From assembly GCF_020080835.1 (NCBI RefSeq), contig NC_058162.1:26126758-26190757 (forward strand): a stretch of DNA of 64,000 nucleotides, given 5' to 3'. Of the stretch, positions 12,801 through 25,778 are shown one piece after another. Numbering within the stretch: position 1 is the stretch's first letter; every line of letters starts with the position of its first letter. Source of the stretch: Cotesia glomerata. Its lineage: Eukaryota; Arthropoda; Insecta; Hymenoptera; Braconidae. Position numbers and translations under genes: made by a program. The notes below the pieces were generated by a model, which was not told the origin of the DNA, did not search any database, and saw only the letters and a list, made by a program, of their open reading frames with translations.

Positions 12801-15800
12801 ATGAGTTTATATCTTAAAAAATGTCAATAATTAAGAAATGACATTGTATCTCGTGAACTATTGACATTTTTAAAGATATAAACTCATTCCGATGTTACAC
12901 TCATCAAGACCTTTCATTTGAGTACCCACATGAATTTTTCATATATTTATATATATTATATATATATGTATATATGAGAAATATATCAAAAATACATGTG
13001 GGTACTTAAATGAAAGGTCTTGATGAGTGTAACATCAGGATGAGCTTATGTCTCTAAAAATCTCAATATTTAAGAAAATACAGTGCAATTTAACAAAAAC
13101 CATTATTTAATGAAGCAAAATTTCATTTATTTATAGTTCACAAGTTAAGGCAGTCACATAGTGACTGCATGGTTGCTAGTTTTTATTATTATAGTAAAAA
13201 ATTTATTTTTCAATTTTTACTCTAGAATTTTAATTAAAATTTTTACATCAATATAAAAAATTAATTTTTTATTTTTCAATTTTAAAATTTAGACTAAAAA
13301 TCAATTTTTAACTCAAATATCTAAACAAAAAATTCTAAAAAATATTTTTCAACCAAAAGTTGTTCAAAATTCAATTAAAAAAAAAAAATTCTCTTATAAT
13401 TCCTTCTTAGGACCATTAAAAAAGCCGTAATTTAAAAAATTAAGATTTTTATAATCACCAAAAATTTTAATAATTAATTTTGAAATTACGAATTTTTTAT
13501 TGATCTTAAGAAAAAAATCATAAGAAATTTTTTTTTAACAAAATTAAATTTTGAACTTTTGTTTAAAAAATTTTTTTATAGGACCAATATTTTCGGCGTA
13601 AAATCAAAAATTTAAATAATTTATTTCAAAATTGTGGAAAAATTGTAATCTTGATTAATTTAACTAAAAAAATAATTATTTTATAAAATAAAAAATAATT
13701 TTCAAGTCTTAGATAATTTTTTGCTCCAATAAAAGTCCAAAAAAAATTGAAAAATTTTTTTAAGCCAACAATTTTATTTTTATTAAAATTAACAAAAATT
13801 AAAAATCAGAACCTTTAGAAATTATTTTAAAATTGCTTGAAAAATTTATTAAAAATAGTACAATTACCTTATATTTGTACTGATTGTATGACTGTGACGA
13901 AGAAGAAGTAGAAGAGCTCGAAGAAGAAGCTAGAGTCGTGGTAGGTAATTTGTAAGTCTGAGGCACTATCTTAAACGGATCAGAAATTTGCGGCATGGGC
14001 CGTAAGACGCGCTGCTGAGGCTGTGACTCTTGAGGGAGAGAAAAATTAGTGACCAGGTTGACACTGTCCATGGTAATTTGACTTGAATTTAAATTGATAG
14101 CTTGGCTGTTGGTATTAAGCAGAGGCTGGAGCTCCTGAGAATTGTAACTGCGTGAAGGAGTTTGATAAATAACTTGCGAGTTTTGATTAAACGTTTGCTG
14201 GATCACGCGGTTGCGATTGGTAGATCTTCCCCGGGATTTTTCCTTCAAGGGACTCTGACTCTCGTAGGGCTGGCGGCTGGAGTACGAGTCGACGACGTTC
14301 CCGCGGTAGTCTTGCGGCTGGGTGTAAATTTTAGCGGTGTACTGGAGGCTCTGCAAGTCGCTTTGCTCTTGACGCAACGATTGTTGGACCGCGACGTCAT
14401 TAGAAGCTTCCGATAATTGAGCTACCTGGTTGATTTGATTCATAGACGCCATTAACTCGGAGTAATTGTCCGAGTAATTGCTGTTGAGAGCCCCGTTTCG
14501 GAAAATGTCCTCTTCTTCGGGCACTGGTGGGAGTTTTGAGTTTAAAAATTCTTGCAGAGGCTCCAGAGTGTCCATAAAGTCGTCCAGATTCGGCTGCAGC
14601 GGTCCGAGACTTGGTTGGATAAAATCGGCGAGACTCGCTCCTCTTGCTAGAAATATTGAAGTTTAATTAATAATGAATATTTAATTAATAATGAATAAAT
14701 AAATGAATTGATTAATCAATAAATTAATTAATAAATTAATTAATAAATTAATTAATAAATTAATTAATAAATTAATTAAAAATTAATTAATAATTAAAAA
14801 TTAATTAATAATTAAAAATTAATTAATTAATTAAAATTAATTAATTAATTAATTAATTAATAATTAATAAATTAATAATTAATTAATTAATAATTAATTA
14901 ATTAATTGATAATTAATTAATAATTAATAAATTAATAATTAATTATATATTGGAGAATTTTTTTAAGATTTTTTAGTAAATAAAATACCGATTTCACGAG
15001 TGTCAGGAAAATGATACGGCTGGTTGGCAGTTATTGTTGAGAACAATGTGTCTGTCATTAAATCCATGTAATCTTCATCGACCATCATACTATCCGGGCC
15101 TTGCATACCACTCACTCCGCCGTGTGAAATCATGCTCCCAGAAAAACAAGATGATGGTGTCATTCCACCGGTGTCCCAATCTAACATATCCATTGACTCC
15201 AACTGGAAGAATTTTTATTATATTTATTGTGAATCATAATTAAGAAATGACTTTGTAACTTGAGAACTATTGACATTTGTGAAGATTTAAGCTCATCGCG
15301 GTGTTATACTCATCAAGACCTTTCATTTGAGTACCCCTATCAATTTTTCATATATTTTATATATTTATTTATATTATATATACAAATATATGAAAAATAT
15401 ATCAAAATCCATGCGGGTACTCAAATGAAAGCTCTTGATGAGTGTAACATCATAATGAGTTTATATCTTGAAAAATGTCAATAATTAAGAAATGACCTTG
15501 TATCTTGTGAACTATTGACATTTTTAAAGATATAAGCTCATCCCGATGTTACACTGATCGAGACCTTTCATTAGAGTACCCACATCAATTTTTCATATAT
15601 TTATATATTTTATATATTATATATATGTATATATGAAAAATATATCAAAATGCATGTGGGTACTCAAATAAAAGCTCTTGATGAGTGTAACATCAAAATG
15701 AGTTTATATCTTGAAAAATGTTAATAATTAAGAAATGACCTTGTATCTTGTGAACTATTGACATTTTTAAAGATATAAGCTCATCCCGATGTTACACTCA

Positions 15801-18800
15801 TCGAGACTTTTCATTTGAGTACCCACATCAATTTTTCATATATTTCATATATTTATATATATGTATATACGAAAAATATATCAAAATGCATGTGGGTACT
15901 CAAATGAAAGCTCTTGATGAGTGTAACATCAAAATGAATTTATAACTTAAAAAATGTCAATAATTAAGAAATTACATTGTTTCTTGTCAACTATTGACAT
16001 TTTTAAAGATATAAGCTCATCCCGATGATACACTGATCGAGACCTTTCATTAGAGTACCCACATCAATTTTTCATATATTTATATATTTTATATATTATA
16101 TATATGTATATATGAAAAATATATCAAAATGCATGTGGGTACTCAAATAAAAGCTCTTGATGAGTGTAACATCAAAATGAGTTTATATCTTGAAAAATGT
16201 TAATAATTAAGAAATGACCTTGTATCTTGTGAACTATTGACATTTTTAAAGATATAAGCTCATCCTGATATTACACTCATCAAGACCTTTTATTTGAGTA
16301 CCCACATCAATTTTTCATATATTTTATATATTTATATATATTATATATATTTATATATGAAAAATATATCAAAAATGCATTTGGGTACTCAAATGAAAGC
16401 TCTTGATGAGTGTAACATCGGAATGAGCTTATATCTTTAAAAATGTCAATATTTAAGAATGTACAGTGCAATTTAACAAAAATCATTTTTTCAAAAAGCA
16501 AAATTTCTTTATTTATAATTCAAAAATCACGACAGTCACATAGTGACTGCTAGGGTGCTAATTTCTATAATTTTGTCTTTGGTGTACTTATATGATGAGT
16601 TTTTTAAATTAAATTTAGGATCATTGGAAAGAAGACTTGAATTAGTGCATTTAAAATATTTCATTTCCTTTTCTAAAATAGTTCATTCATTATGATAACT
16701 TTTCGAAGTAGTTAGAAATAGATTAGAATTTCGCGATAAACAAAAATTGTTTATTTATTTATTTTGTTTTGTACATGTCAATGTGGTTAGTTGTCAAAAA
16801 TTAATTAATATAATTAAGAGACTAAAAAAAATTTTTAACGGGTATATCTTTATCGTTAATTGGGTTTGATATTTTTTCAGCGATAGTCATTTATAATTTA
16901 AATAATTGAGAGAATAAGGAAAATTTTCCGATGAGCATATTATTATTTTTAAAGGAATTTTTGTAGTTTAATTTGGTATCATCAGAAAGGTCTTCATAAG
17001 AATTAGTGCCTTTTAGTTTAATATATTTTTTAGTAGTCAATTTTTTATTTAAAGTTTTTTGAGGAGTTTTTAATAGTTTGTTGGTTCTATAAATTTGTTC
17101 CGTGACATTTGTCCATTAAATTATTAGTAATTGATCCTGTGATAGCACTATTATTTGTAAAATTTATTTAAAAAGTACCCAGACTATGTATAGTGTCATA
17201 AATATCAAAAAATCATCAAGTCTAAATTTTCTTATTTACAATCCTTAATTTTTGGCAGTCACGTAGTGACTGCTTGCTAGTAAGACTTCAAAATTTTAAT
17301 AAATTAATTTTTATATTCACTTAAAAAGATTCTTAAAACCATAATTCAAAAATTATTTTTCTCGATCAAGTACTTCTAATCTAATTTTTCTACGTGAAAA
17401 AATTAAATTACCATCCCATCCTTGTTGGTCCATCCCAGAATTTTGTTTCGATAAAACATGCGCCATTTTTTATACTCAGCCGTAACAGCCGCGAGTTTTC
17501 GCTTCCAGTATTTGCCCTCGAGCACCACAGCCTGATAAAGATAAATATAAATAAAATAATTAACAATAATAATAATTGTACAGCAGAAAAATTTTTAAAA
17601 ATTTCCACTGATTTTTATTATGATAAATGATTGTAAAATGTGAAGAAACTTTACGAAGCCAGACACGATATAATTAGAACGTGATATCTATGTAGAGTTT
17701 CTTTTAATTGAAACTGTCTGTACTCGATTATTGTTGCAAGTGTTATATTATTGTATTATTAAATACTTACTTCAGGTTTATTGTGAGTATCAACATCCAG
17801 AGGTGATGCAAATTGACACACCAAAGTATTTTGTTTTAATATAACTGCAATGATAAATTTATAAAATTAATACCTTTTTTTTTTACATTATTTAAATTTA
17901 AATTAAATTAATAATAAATAAATAAAAATTGTATCCCTTAAAAATAATTTTTTTTATCACCAAAAAATATTTTTTTTTTTTTATAAATAAATATTTACAC
18001 TTGTTTAATTACTTTACTCTAGTTTTTGACTTTATTATATTTATAATATGAATAATAACTCTTTTTTTTTTATTAGTACTGTTACTTCAAGACAAATTAA
18101 AAATACAATGACTTACAGGACTTATGAAATAGTTTGGATGATATCGCGATGTTAACTGATTAAAGAAAGTTTAAGTTAAGAATTAAATTGTAGATTAAAT
18201 GTAGTAGTTACAATAATAATAATAGTCATATTTATGATGAGTTATGAAAATAAGTAACGATATTTCATAAGAGAATGATTCAACACGTGGTTAAAGCGTG
18301 TTTGCTTTTATTGACATCTTGTAATTTATATGTCTTATTAGTAAAATAAAAAAAAATAATTTTTAAAAATTAAAGATATAACTTTAACTCTTCGCATTAT
18401 TTTCTTATCTTTAACTCGACCGCTTATTTTAAACTTATCCAATTTTTATTTTTAGTTAATTATTTTCTCAGTTATTCATTTTATTACTCTAGTTAATCCA
18501 ATTACAATGATATCAACTATTATTATAATTATTATTACTGTTTTAAAATATTTATTCCTACAAATCATCGTTATTATTATTATTATCATCATCTATATTA
18601 TTGAGAGAATAAGCAAAATTTTGTGGCAAGTGTATTTATAAGATAAAATGGGTTGTTATGGTTAAATTTGGTATCATTAGAAAGGTCTTGACCGAGAGTT
18701 GTGCCTTTTTAAGATTTTATATCATTCTCACCAATAGTCAATTGATGATGATAAGAATTTAGGCTGCATTCGAAAATGCTCTTTCTCTAGATACATAATT

Positions 18801-19669
18801 AAGAAATTACCTTATATCTTGTGAAAGATAGACATTTTCAAAAACATAAGCTCATCCTGATGTTACACTCATCGAAACCTTTCATTTGAGTACCCACATC
18901 AATTTTTCATATATTTATATATTTCACAAATAACATATATATATAATATAATATATAAAAAATGCCGTGTGGGTACTTAAATGAAAGCTCTCGATGAGTG
19001 TAACATCAAAATGAGTTTATATCTTAAAAAATGTCAATAATTAAGAAATTACCTTGTATCTTGTGAATGATTGACATTTTTAAAGATATAAGCTCACTTT
19101 GACATAACACTCATCGAGACCATTCATTTGAGTACCCACATCAATTTTTCATATATTTTATATATTTATATATTTTATATATATGTATATATGAAAAATA
19201 TATTAAAAATGTATGTGGGTACTTAAATGAAAGCTCTCGATGAGAGCAACATCAAAATGAGTTTATATCTTAAAAAATGTCAATAATTAAGAAATGACAT
19301 TGTATCTTGTGAATGATTGACATTTTTAAAGACATAAGCTCATCCTGATGTTACACTCTTCGAGACCTTTCATTTGAGTACTCACATCAATTTTTCATAT
19401 ATTTTATATATTTATATATATTATATATATATGTATATATGAAAAATATATCAGAAATGCCATGTGGGTACTTAAATGAAAAGTCTCAATAAATGTAACA
19501 TCGAAATGAGTTTATATCTTAAAAAATGTCAATAATTAATAAATGACCCAATATCTTGTGAACTATTGACATTTTTAGAGATATAAGCTCATCCTGATGT
19601 TACACTCATGGAGACCGTTCATTTGAGTACCCACATCAATTTTTCATATATTTTATATATTTCACAAAT

Positions 19670-19743
<74 letters not shown>

Positions 19744-20093
19744 GGTGTGTCAAAATGTAACTCCCGTGGAAAACCTTTTAAAATTGGAATTTTGAGTTCC
19801 GCTTTTAAAAGGGGCTGTGTTTGGGCATTCCCTGAGATATTTTGGGGTGGGACAAATTATTTGATTTTCATAGAATTTTTTAACAGAAACTTAGTTTAGG
19901 CATTTCCGGTGAAAATTCAAAATTTGGCCGGAAGTGCCCAATTAAATCTCCTGTTAAAAATTCTATAAATAATCAAATGAATTCTCTCACTCCGAAATAT
20001 CTCAGGAAATGCCCAAACACAGCTGCTGTTAAAAGTGGAACTTAAAATTCCAATTTTAAAAGGTTCTCCACGGAAGTTACATTTTGGCACACC

Positions 20094-20152
<59 letters not shown>

Positions 20153-23100
20153 ATATATAAAAAATGCCATGTGGGTACTTAAATGAAAGCTCTCGATTAG
20201 TGTAACATCAAAATGAGTTTATATCTTAAAAAATGTCAATAATTAAGAAATTACCTTGTATCTTGCGAATGATTGATATTTTTAAAGATATAAGCTCACT
20301 TTGACATTACACTCATCGAGACCTTTCATTTGAGTACCCACATCAATTTTTCATATATTTATATATATTTAGATATATGTATATATGAAAAATATATCAA
20401 AAATGTATGTGGGTACTTAAATGAAAGCTCTCGATGAGTGTAACATCAAAATGAGTTTATATCTTAAAAAATGTCAATAATTAAGAAATCACCTCGTATC
20501 TTGTGAACTATTGACATTTTTAAAGATATAAGCTCATCCCGATGTTACATTCATCAATACCTTTCATTTGAGTACCCACATCAATTTTTTATATATTTTA
20601 TATATTTACATATATATTATAAATATGTATTTATCAAAAATATATCAAAAATGCGAGTGGGTACTCAAATGAAATCTCTTGATGAGTATAACATCGGGAT
20701 GAGCTTATTTCTTTAAAAATGTCAATAGTTAAAAAAGTACAGTGCAGTTTAACCAAAGTCATTATTTAATGAAGCAAAATTTTATTTATTTATAGTTCAC
20801 AAGTCACGGCAGTCACATAGTGACTGCGAGGTTGCTAGTTATCATTATTATTATTATTGTTATTGCCATTGTTACTTTCAATATTTTATAATAATAATAA
20901 TAATAATCTGTCACATTAATTTTTTAAAAATATTTATTTCTAAAAATTATTGTTATCATTGTGATTATTATTATTATTATAACAATATTTCATGCTCTAA
21001 ATTTTTAAGAATTAATTAATAATAATAACAAAAATAATTTAAGACTTACATTGCATATGCCAACATCTCCAGATAACATTATTCAATCTTATCTTGTCTT
21101 TCCATCTTAGCCGTATTCCTTTAAATCGATTCCACTTAGGTGATGTTAACTTCTGTCTACAACAAATTCCATTATTTAAATAAATATTAAATTTTTTTTT
21201 AAACTTAAACACTTATTACTAATCCACTAGTAAATAATTATTTAAAAATAAAAATTTACTGAACTAATTGACAGTAATTTTCAAAAAGATTACATGCTTT
21301 TTTATACTATCTTTAATTGCTTATTATTTTAAGATCAATCGATCAATTGTATTTAATTTTTTTCAATTAACTCCAGCTTTACTTTACTCGAGTCATAAGT
21401 ATTTTCCTCATTACTCGGAATTAAAATATTTATTCACTCTTTTTTTGTCATTTAACAAATAGACGTCAATAAAATTTTTTATAAATTATCTTATCGTATT
21501 TTATTAAATTGTACGGTATTATTTTTCTAAAAAAAAATAATTATGCCAACTTATTTCTAAAGTCACCACAATTATTTTAAAATTTTAATTTTTTAAAATT
21601 ACGGATTTAAATTAGAAATTTTTTTATAGTTCATTTTTTTACAAATAATTTCAACCACTCTAAGTACAAGTTACATTTTTTAATAATGCATAAATATAAT
21701 TAACTATTGTAGAGTTAAAAATAAATTTATTTTTATCTACAAAAATTTACGAAATAGAAATTAATGATTACGTTAATTAAAAATCTAATAAAAAATTAAT
21801 TTTAAAAATTAAAAAACTTTTAAAAAAATCGATTAATTTTTTTAACCGGATAAAAAATTATTACGATTGCAAAATATCATTAAAGCTTTTTTTTTTAATT
21901 ATTTATAGATTTTTTAATTAAATAAAAAAAAATAGAATTTTATTTTTAAATTAAAAAATATTTAATTAATTTTTTCAATAAATAAAATTTTACTTTTAAA
22001 CATAATTTAATTAAGTAAATATTATTAATAAAGATAGATAGTTATTATTTTCAGCTGAGGTACCCGTAAATATTATTGATAATTAAATATAAATAATTAT
22101 TTAATATTAAATTTAGCTCCTAAGATTTCTAGACTTAATTTTAGAGCCAAGTCGTTCGATAAATCCTTATCATCAGATAAAATTGTTTGTCGCGATAATG
22201 CAAGACTTAATAAAATATTGAGAAAAATGAAAAATTCAAAGTAAAAATAATAATAATAATTATTCTTCTAAGACACAAGTTATAAACTAATAAAATATGA
22301 CAGTGCATTTTGTAATAAAATAAAATAAAATCCATTTCCTGGTAAAATAAAATTAAAAAATAATTTACTCTGAATTACAACCGTGTCATAGGTCAATGGT
22401 GATTTTAAAATTCTAATCGAAAAGAAAACAAACTATAAAAAAAATGAAGGCGTGGACGGAGGCTTGATTTCGTTGCTTATCGATAAATGCTCATTAACTA
22501 TCTGATGACGTTACAAATGTCAGCCTTGAATCTTGATAAAGATAATCCCTTGTACTTAAATACTCGTAATTAATTTTTCCATATCACACAATCTACAAAC
22601 TACTTAAAAATTTTATTTAAAAAATTCTAATTTTTTTAAAGGAATAAATTAAGTTATAACGATAAAAATAAACATTAATTTATATGATAAAATTACTATT
22701 AACCACGTGCGTATTTTTAAAGCGATAATGACATCATTCATTGAATTGTTTATCGCACGTGGTCTAACCACTAATTTTTTGTTCGATAAAAAACAATATA
22801 TTTGTTTTAATTTAAATAGACGACTAAATAAATTTTTAAAAAATTGGCTTGATAATTATCTATTTTATTAAGAGAATAAGCAAAATTTTGTGGCCAGTGT
22901 ATTTATATGATAAAATGCCTTTTAATGGTTTTATATAATCCTCACCAATAATCAATTTATGATAAGTACTTAGGCTGCATTAAAAAATGCTCTATTTCTA
23001 GATACATATAATTAAGAAATGACATTGTATCTTGTGAACTATTGATATTTTTAAGGATATAAGCTCATCCCGATGTTACACTCATCAAGACCTTTCATTT

Positions 23101-25769
23101 GAGTACCCACATTAATTTTTCATATATTTTATATATTTATATATTTCACAAATACCATATATATAAAATATATAAAAAATTCCATGTGGGTACTTAAATA
23201 AAAGGTTTCGATGAGTGTAACATCGAAATGAGTTTATATCTTAAAAAATGTCAATAATTAAGAAATGACCTAGTATCTTGTGAAATATTGACATTTTTGA
23301 AGATATAAGCTCATCCCGATGTTATACTCATCAAGACCTTTCATTTGAGTACCCACATCAATTTTTCATATTTTTATATATATTATATATATATGTATAT
23401 ATGAGAAATATATCAAAAATGCATGTAGGTACTCAAATGAAAGCTCTTGATGAGTGTAACATCAGGATGAGCTTACATCTTTAAAATTATCGATAATTAA
23501 GAAATGACCTTGTATCTTGTGAACTATTGACATTATTAAAGATATAAACTCATTCTGATGCTACACGCATCGAGACCTTTCATTTGAGTACCCACATGCA
23601 TTTTTTATATATTTTTTATATATACATATATATGATATATATAAATATATAAAATATATGAAAAATTAATGTGGGTACTCAAATGAAAGGTCTTGATGAG
23701 TGTAACATCAGGATGAGCTTACATTTTTAAAATGATCAATAATTAAAAAATGACCTTGTATCTTGTGAACTATTGACATTTTTAAAGATATAAGCTCATC
23801 CTGATGTTACATTCATCAAGACCTTTCATTTGAGTACCTTCATCAATTTTTCATATATTTATATATTTTATATATATGCATATATGAAAAATATATCAAA
23901 AATGCATGTGGGTACTCAAATGAAAGCTCTTGATGAGTGTAACATCAGAATGAGCTTATATCTTCAAAAACGTCAATATTTAATAAAGTACAGTACACTT
24001 TAAGAAAATTATTTATTTAATAAAACAAAATTTTATCTATTTATAGTTCAACAAGTCACGGCAGTCACATAGTGACTGCAAGGTTGCTAATAAAATATTT
24101 AAAATAGATAAATAAAAATAAAAAACAATTTATAAATACCATTGATTATTTATAAATAAAAATTTAAAAGACGTAACGTCACTTGCGTTCAATTGTAATG
24201 TTGATGTTAAAGTTCTCAATGTTCTCTCTACTCATTAAATTCAATCGTCTATTATCAAATGCATTACGCCACTAAGCCTACATACTCTTTGATTTTTTTT
24301 TTTTTTTACAATCATCTAAAAAAAATATCAACAGCTAAATAAATCCTCCGAGTGCTAAAATAAAATATAAAATAAATAAAAAAAAAAAAAAGTATTGCGT
24401 TCATTGACCACCAATAATTACGTAAGTATATTTAAAGCAACACGTGGTTGTTCCTTCCCCTTTTTATAAAACTTTAGTTCTATAATCGTGCATTTTATTT
24501 TTTTCTTTTTTCAACTGTATTACATCTGAATACTTTTTATAAAAATAATAGTAATTTAAATAAAAAGTATTACTTAAATTGAGTAAGTAATTTAGATGAG
24601 ATCAAAGTCCGGAGATAATTTTAAAAATTATTTTTAAATAATATTTCGATATCAAACCAAAAAAAAATATCTCTTATTAAATAAAATATTAAGGAAGTTC
24701 GAGCGAATCTAATGTAAAAAATAATTTTCAACTTTGAGCTTTGAAATTAAGTATATGTATAAATAAATACGTAATTTATCTAATCCCAAAATTTAAAAAA
24801 GATTCACCGTTTAGTTACTTAGATATTAAATTTTAAAAATCACATATTTTATCTCCTTAAACACGGGCTCTTATGGCGGACAAACTTTTGTCGAGACTTT
24901 AATTATTTATTTCAATATTAACCTCCCAACTTTAACGGATAAAAAACTATACACGCAAAACTTGGATTATTGCAAAATATAAAAACAATTTAATAATAAT
25001 ACATTACCGATATAATTTTTGAAATATTTAAAGTTAAATTTTATGTTTGTAACTGGTTTATCGTCAGCCATTTATTCGAATAAAGATTTGACAACATCGC
25101 GTCAACAGCTGAGAAAAAACAAAAGGATATAAATATAGTTACAGAGAGAGAAATGTTTAACTCACACACTCATCCACGTCTCTGTTATGGGTATAATCAA
25201 ACGCGCTAATGCTAAATCTGTTTATTTATTCCGGCAAGTAATAAATACCAAAGTCATTTTATTACTTTACTTTATTAAATAAGTAAAAATCATCAATTAT
25301 TAAATTGTTTAAATTATTTTAAATTAAAACAAAGAATTTTTACGAATATTGGGAAGACTAAAATTAAAAAAAATTTCAACATTATTTTGACTCATTAGTT
25401 ACGCTCGAACTTCCTTAAGAAATAAATTTTTAAATTAAAATTTTCTCACCTGTAAGCCAATGACATGCACTGAAATAATTTATTTAATGAATTTTCAATC
25501 AAAGATTTCGGCATTAATTTTTCCGGAGCGAGACCCACTGGTGCTATTGTTGTATTTCTCACAGCCTCCTCCTCAGGTACTGGTACAGCAAGCTCGTCTT
25601 CGTCATCCTGAGCCTCGGCTTCAAAATCCGAGACCATAAAATGCCCCGAGTGAATTGTTTCTCTCGAGTCTTTCGGAGACTCTCTCTTCAGACGGTGGAC
25701 ACTCGTGTTTAACGACGACATTCCGCGTGTTGTTATCATTGGTTTTCGGTACATCAACTCAGTCTGCAT
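8460..25769 (-). CDS. Mondo: Mondo, glucose-sensing bHLH-leucine zipper transcription factor (MLXIP/ChREBP family)
   Basis: Mondo dimerises with Mlx, moves from cytoplasm to nucleus on sugar phosphate, and activates glycolytic and lipogenic genes at ChoRE boxes. Ten exons on the - strand join in phase: 25450-25769, 21050-21156, 17771-17844, 17412-17531, 14989-15202, 13868-14646, 11066-12063, 9602-9725, 9400-9529, 8460-8584 (996 aa). Landmarks: HSGHFMVSDF (about 40-49, Mondo conserved region I); SLIENSLNKLFQCMSLAY (89-106, export/14-3-3 region); KWNRFKGIRLRWKDKIRLNN and VCQFASPLDVD (108-160); ADFIQPSLGPLQPNLDDFMD (about 284-303); a Q/S/P-rich stretch; bHLH-Zip at 792-871 with the E-box reader H..E..RR; and the C-terminal cytoplasmic-retention domain ending in LPEEALAAVNRTDKQKSTQQ. 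The start is uncertain: the first exon follows an acceptor, and its first in-frame Met was chosen. Six Helitron-family insertions and one TTAA MITE lie in its introns. Confidence 0.95.
8596..9380. repeat. AT-only tandem repeat, period about 217 bp
   Basis: In the last Mondo intron, the segment beginning ttagaaattttttaat recurs at about 8596, 8813 and 9030 with a shorter fourth part. It is almost entirely A and T. Confidence 0.7.
9766..10990 (+). mobile_element. Helitron-like element H4, four and a half palindromic units
   Basis: In a Mondo intron. It opens inside a unit, in a 55 bp (AT)n loop (9766-9820), so the 5' half-unit is missing. It ends in a decayed hairpin (tttcgtagtgactgc) and ggttgcta at 10990. 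The terminal CTAC and lost left hairpin arm suggest an old copy. Confidence 0.65.
12085..13179 (+). mobile_element. Helitron-like element H5, four palindromic units
   Basis: In the Mondo intron between 12064 and 13867. It starts at gatacataattaag and ends GCAGTCACATAGTGACTGC, then CTAG at 13176-13179 followed by T. Intact 3' hairpin. Confidence 0.75.
13240..13640. repeat. Second copy of the intronic inverted-repeat element
   Basis: Shares the taggaccattaaaaaagccg and ttattgatcttaag arms with 2160-2520 and has the same foldback arrangement. AT-rich and non-coding. Confidence 0.5.
14690..14945. repeat. (AATTAATT)-type simple satellite
   Basis: A Mondo intron made almost wholly of aattaattaat and aataaattaatt variants. 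No other signal. Confidence 0.85.
15236..16561 (+). mobile_element. Helitron-like element H6, five palindromic units
   Basis: In the Mondo intron 15203-17411. Units 2 and 4 are nearly identical to each other, and so are the junctions after them, pointing to a recent two-unit duplication. The 3' end is gacagtcacatagtgactgc, then CTAA at 16558-16561, then T. Confidence 0.75.
16562..17280 (+). mobile_element. Helitron-like relative without palindromic array (H7)
   Basis: Directly abuts H6. It contains two diverged copies of the family's 5' head (near 16562 and at 16898, gagagaataagg) and ends with ggcagtcacgtagtgactgc, a short spacer and CTAG at 17277-17280, followed by T. It shares both ends with the family but lacks units, so it is either an ancestral form or an array-loss derivative. 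Confidence 0.6.
17845..18596. other. Mondo intron, unique AT-rich part
   Basis: No coding, RNA or mobile signature recognised; poly-T runs and ATT microsatellite stretches only. Confidence 0.5.
18597..20838 (+). mobile_element. Helitron-like element H8 with full head and six units
   Basis: Begins with the head ttattgagagaataagcaaa, followed by about 200 bp of head including ggtatcattagaaaggtctt and the junction ctctagatacataatt. Six units follow, the fourth split by a nested MITE at 19741-20096. The element ends in the hairpin and CTAG at 20835-20838. It is the most complete + strand copy. Confidence 0.75.
19741..20096. mobile_element. TA-flanked MITE nested in an (AT)n loop
   Basis: Terminal inverted repeats gggtgtgtcaaaatgtaact (left) and its near-complement ending ggcacacccc (right) extend inward for about 60 bp each (ttttaaaattggaattttga). 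The element is bounded by (AT)n on both sides, consistent with TA target duplication. It has no coding capacity. Confidence 0.75.
21157..22865. other. Mondo intron 1, proximal part
   Basis: AT-rich. A bHLH-type CACGTG occurs twice (22704 and 22756) near a duplicated tttatcgcacgtgg-like context; otherwise nothing is recognised. Confidence 0.4.
22866..24090 (+). mobile_element. Helitron-like element H9, short head and four units
   Basis: In Mondo intron 1. It begins ttattaagagaataagcaaa with an internally shortened head, then four units, then gcagtcacatagtgactgc and CTAA at 24087-24090, followed by T. Confidence 0.75.
24689..25418 (-). mobile_element. TTAA-flanked MITE, copy A
   Basis: TTAA plus GGAAGTTCGAGCG at the left and the complement plus TTAA at the right, 730 bp. 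TTAA duplication is the hallmark of piggyBac-type insertion. It is oriented opposite to copies B and C. It contains the family's 34-codon ORF on the - strand (25071-24967). Confidence 0.75.
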
Positions 25770-25778
25770 TTCCTGTAG

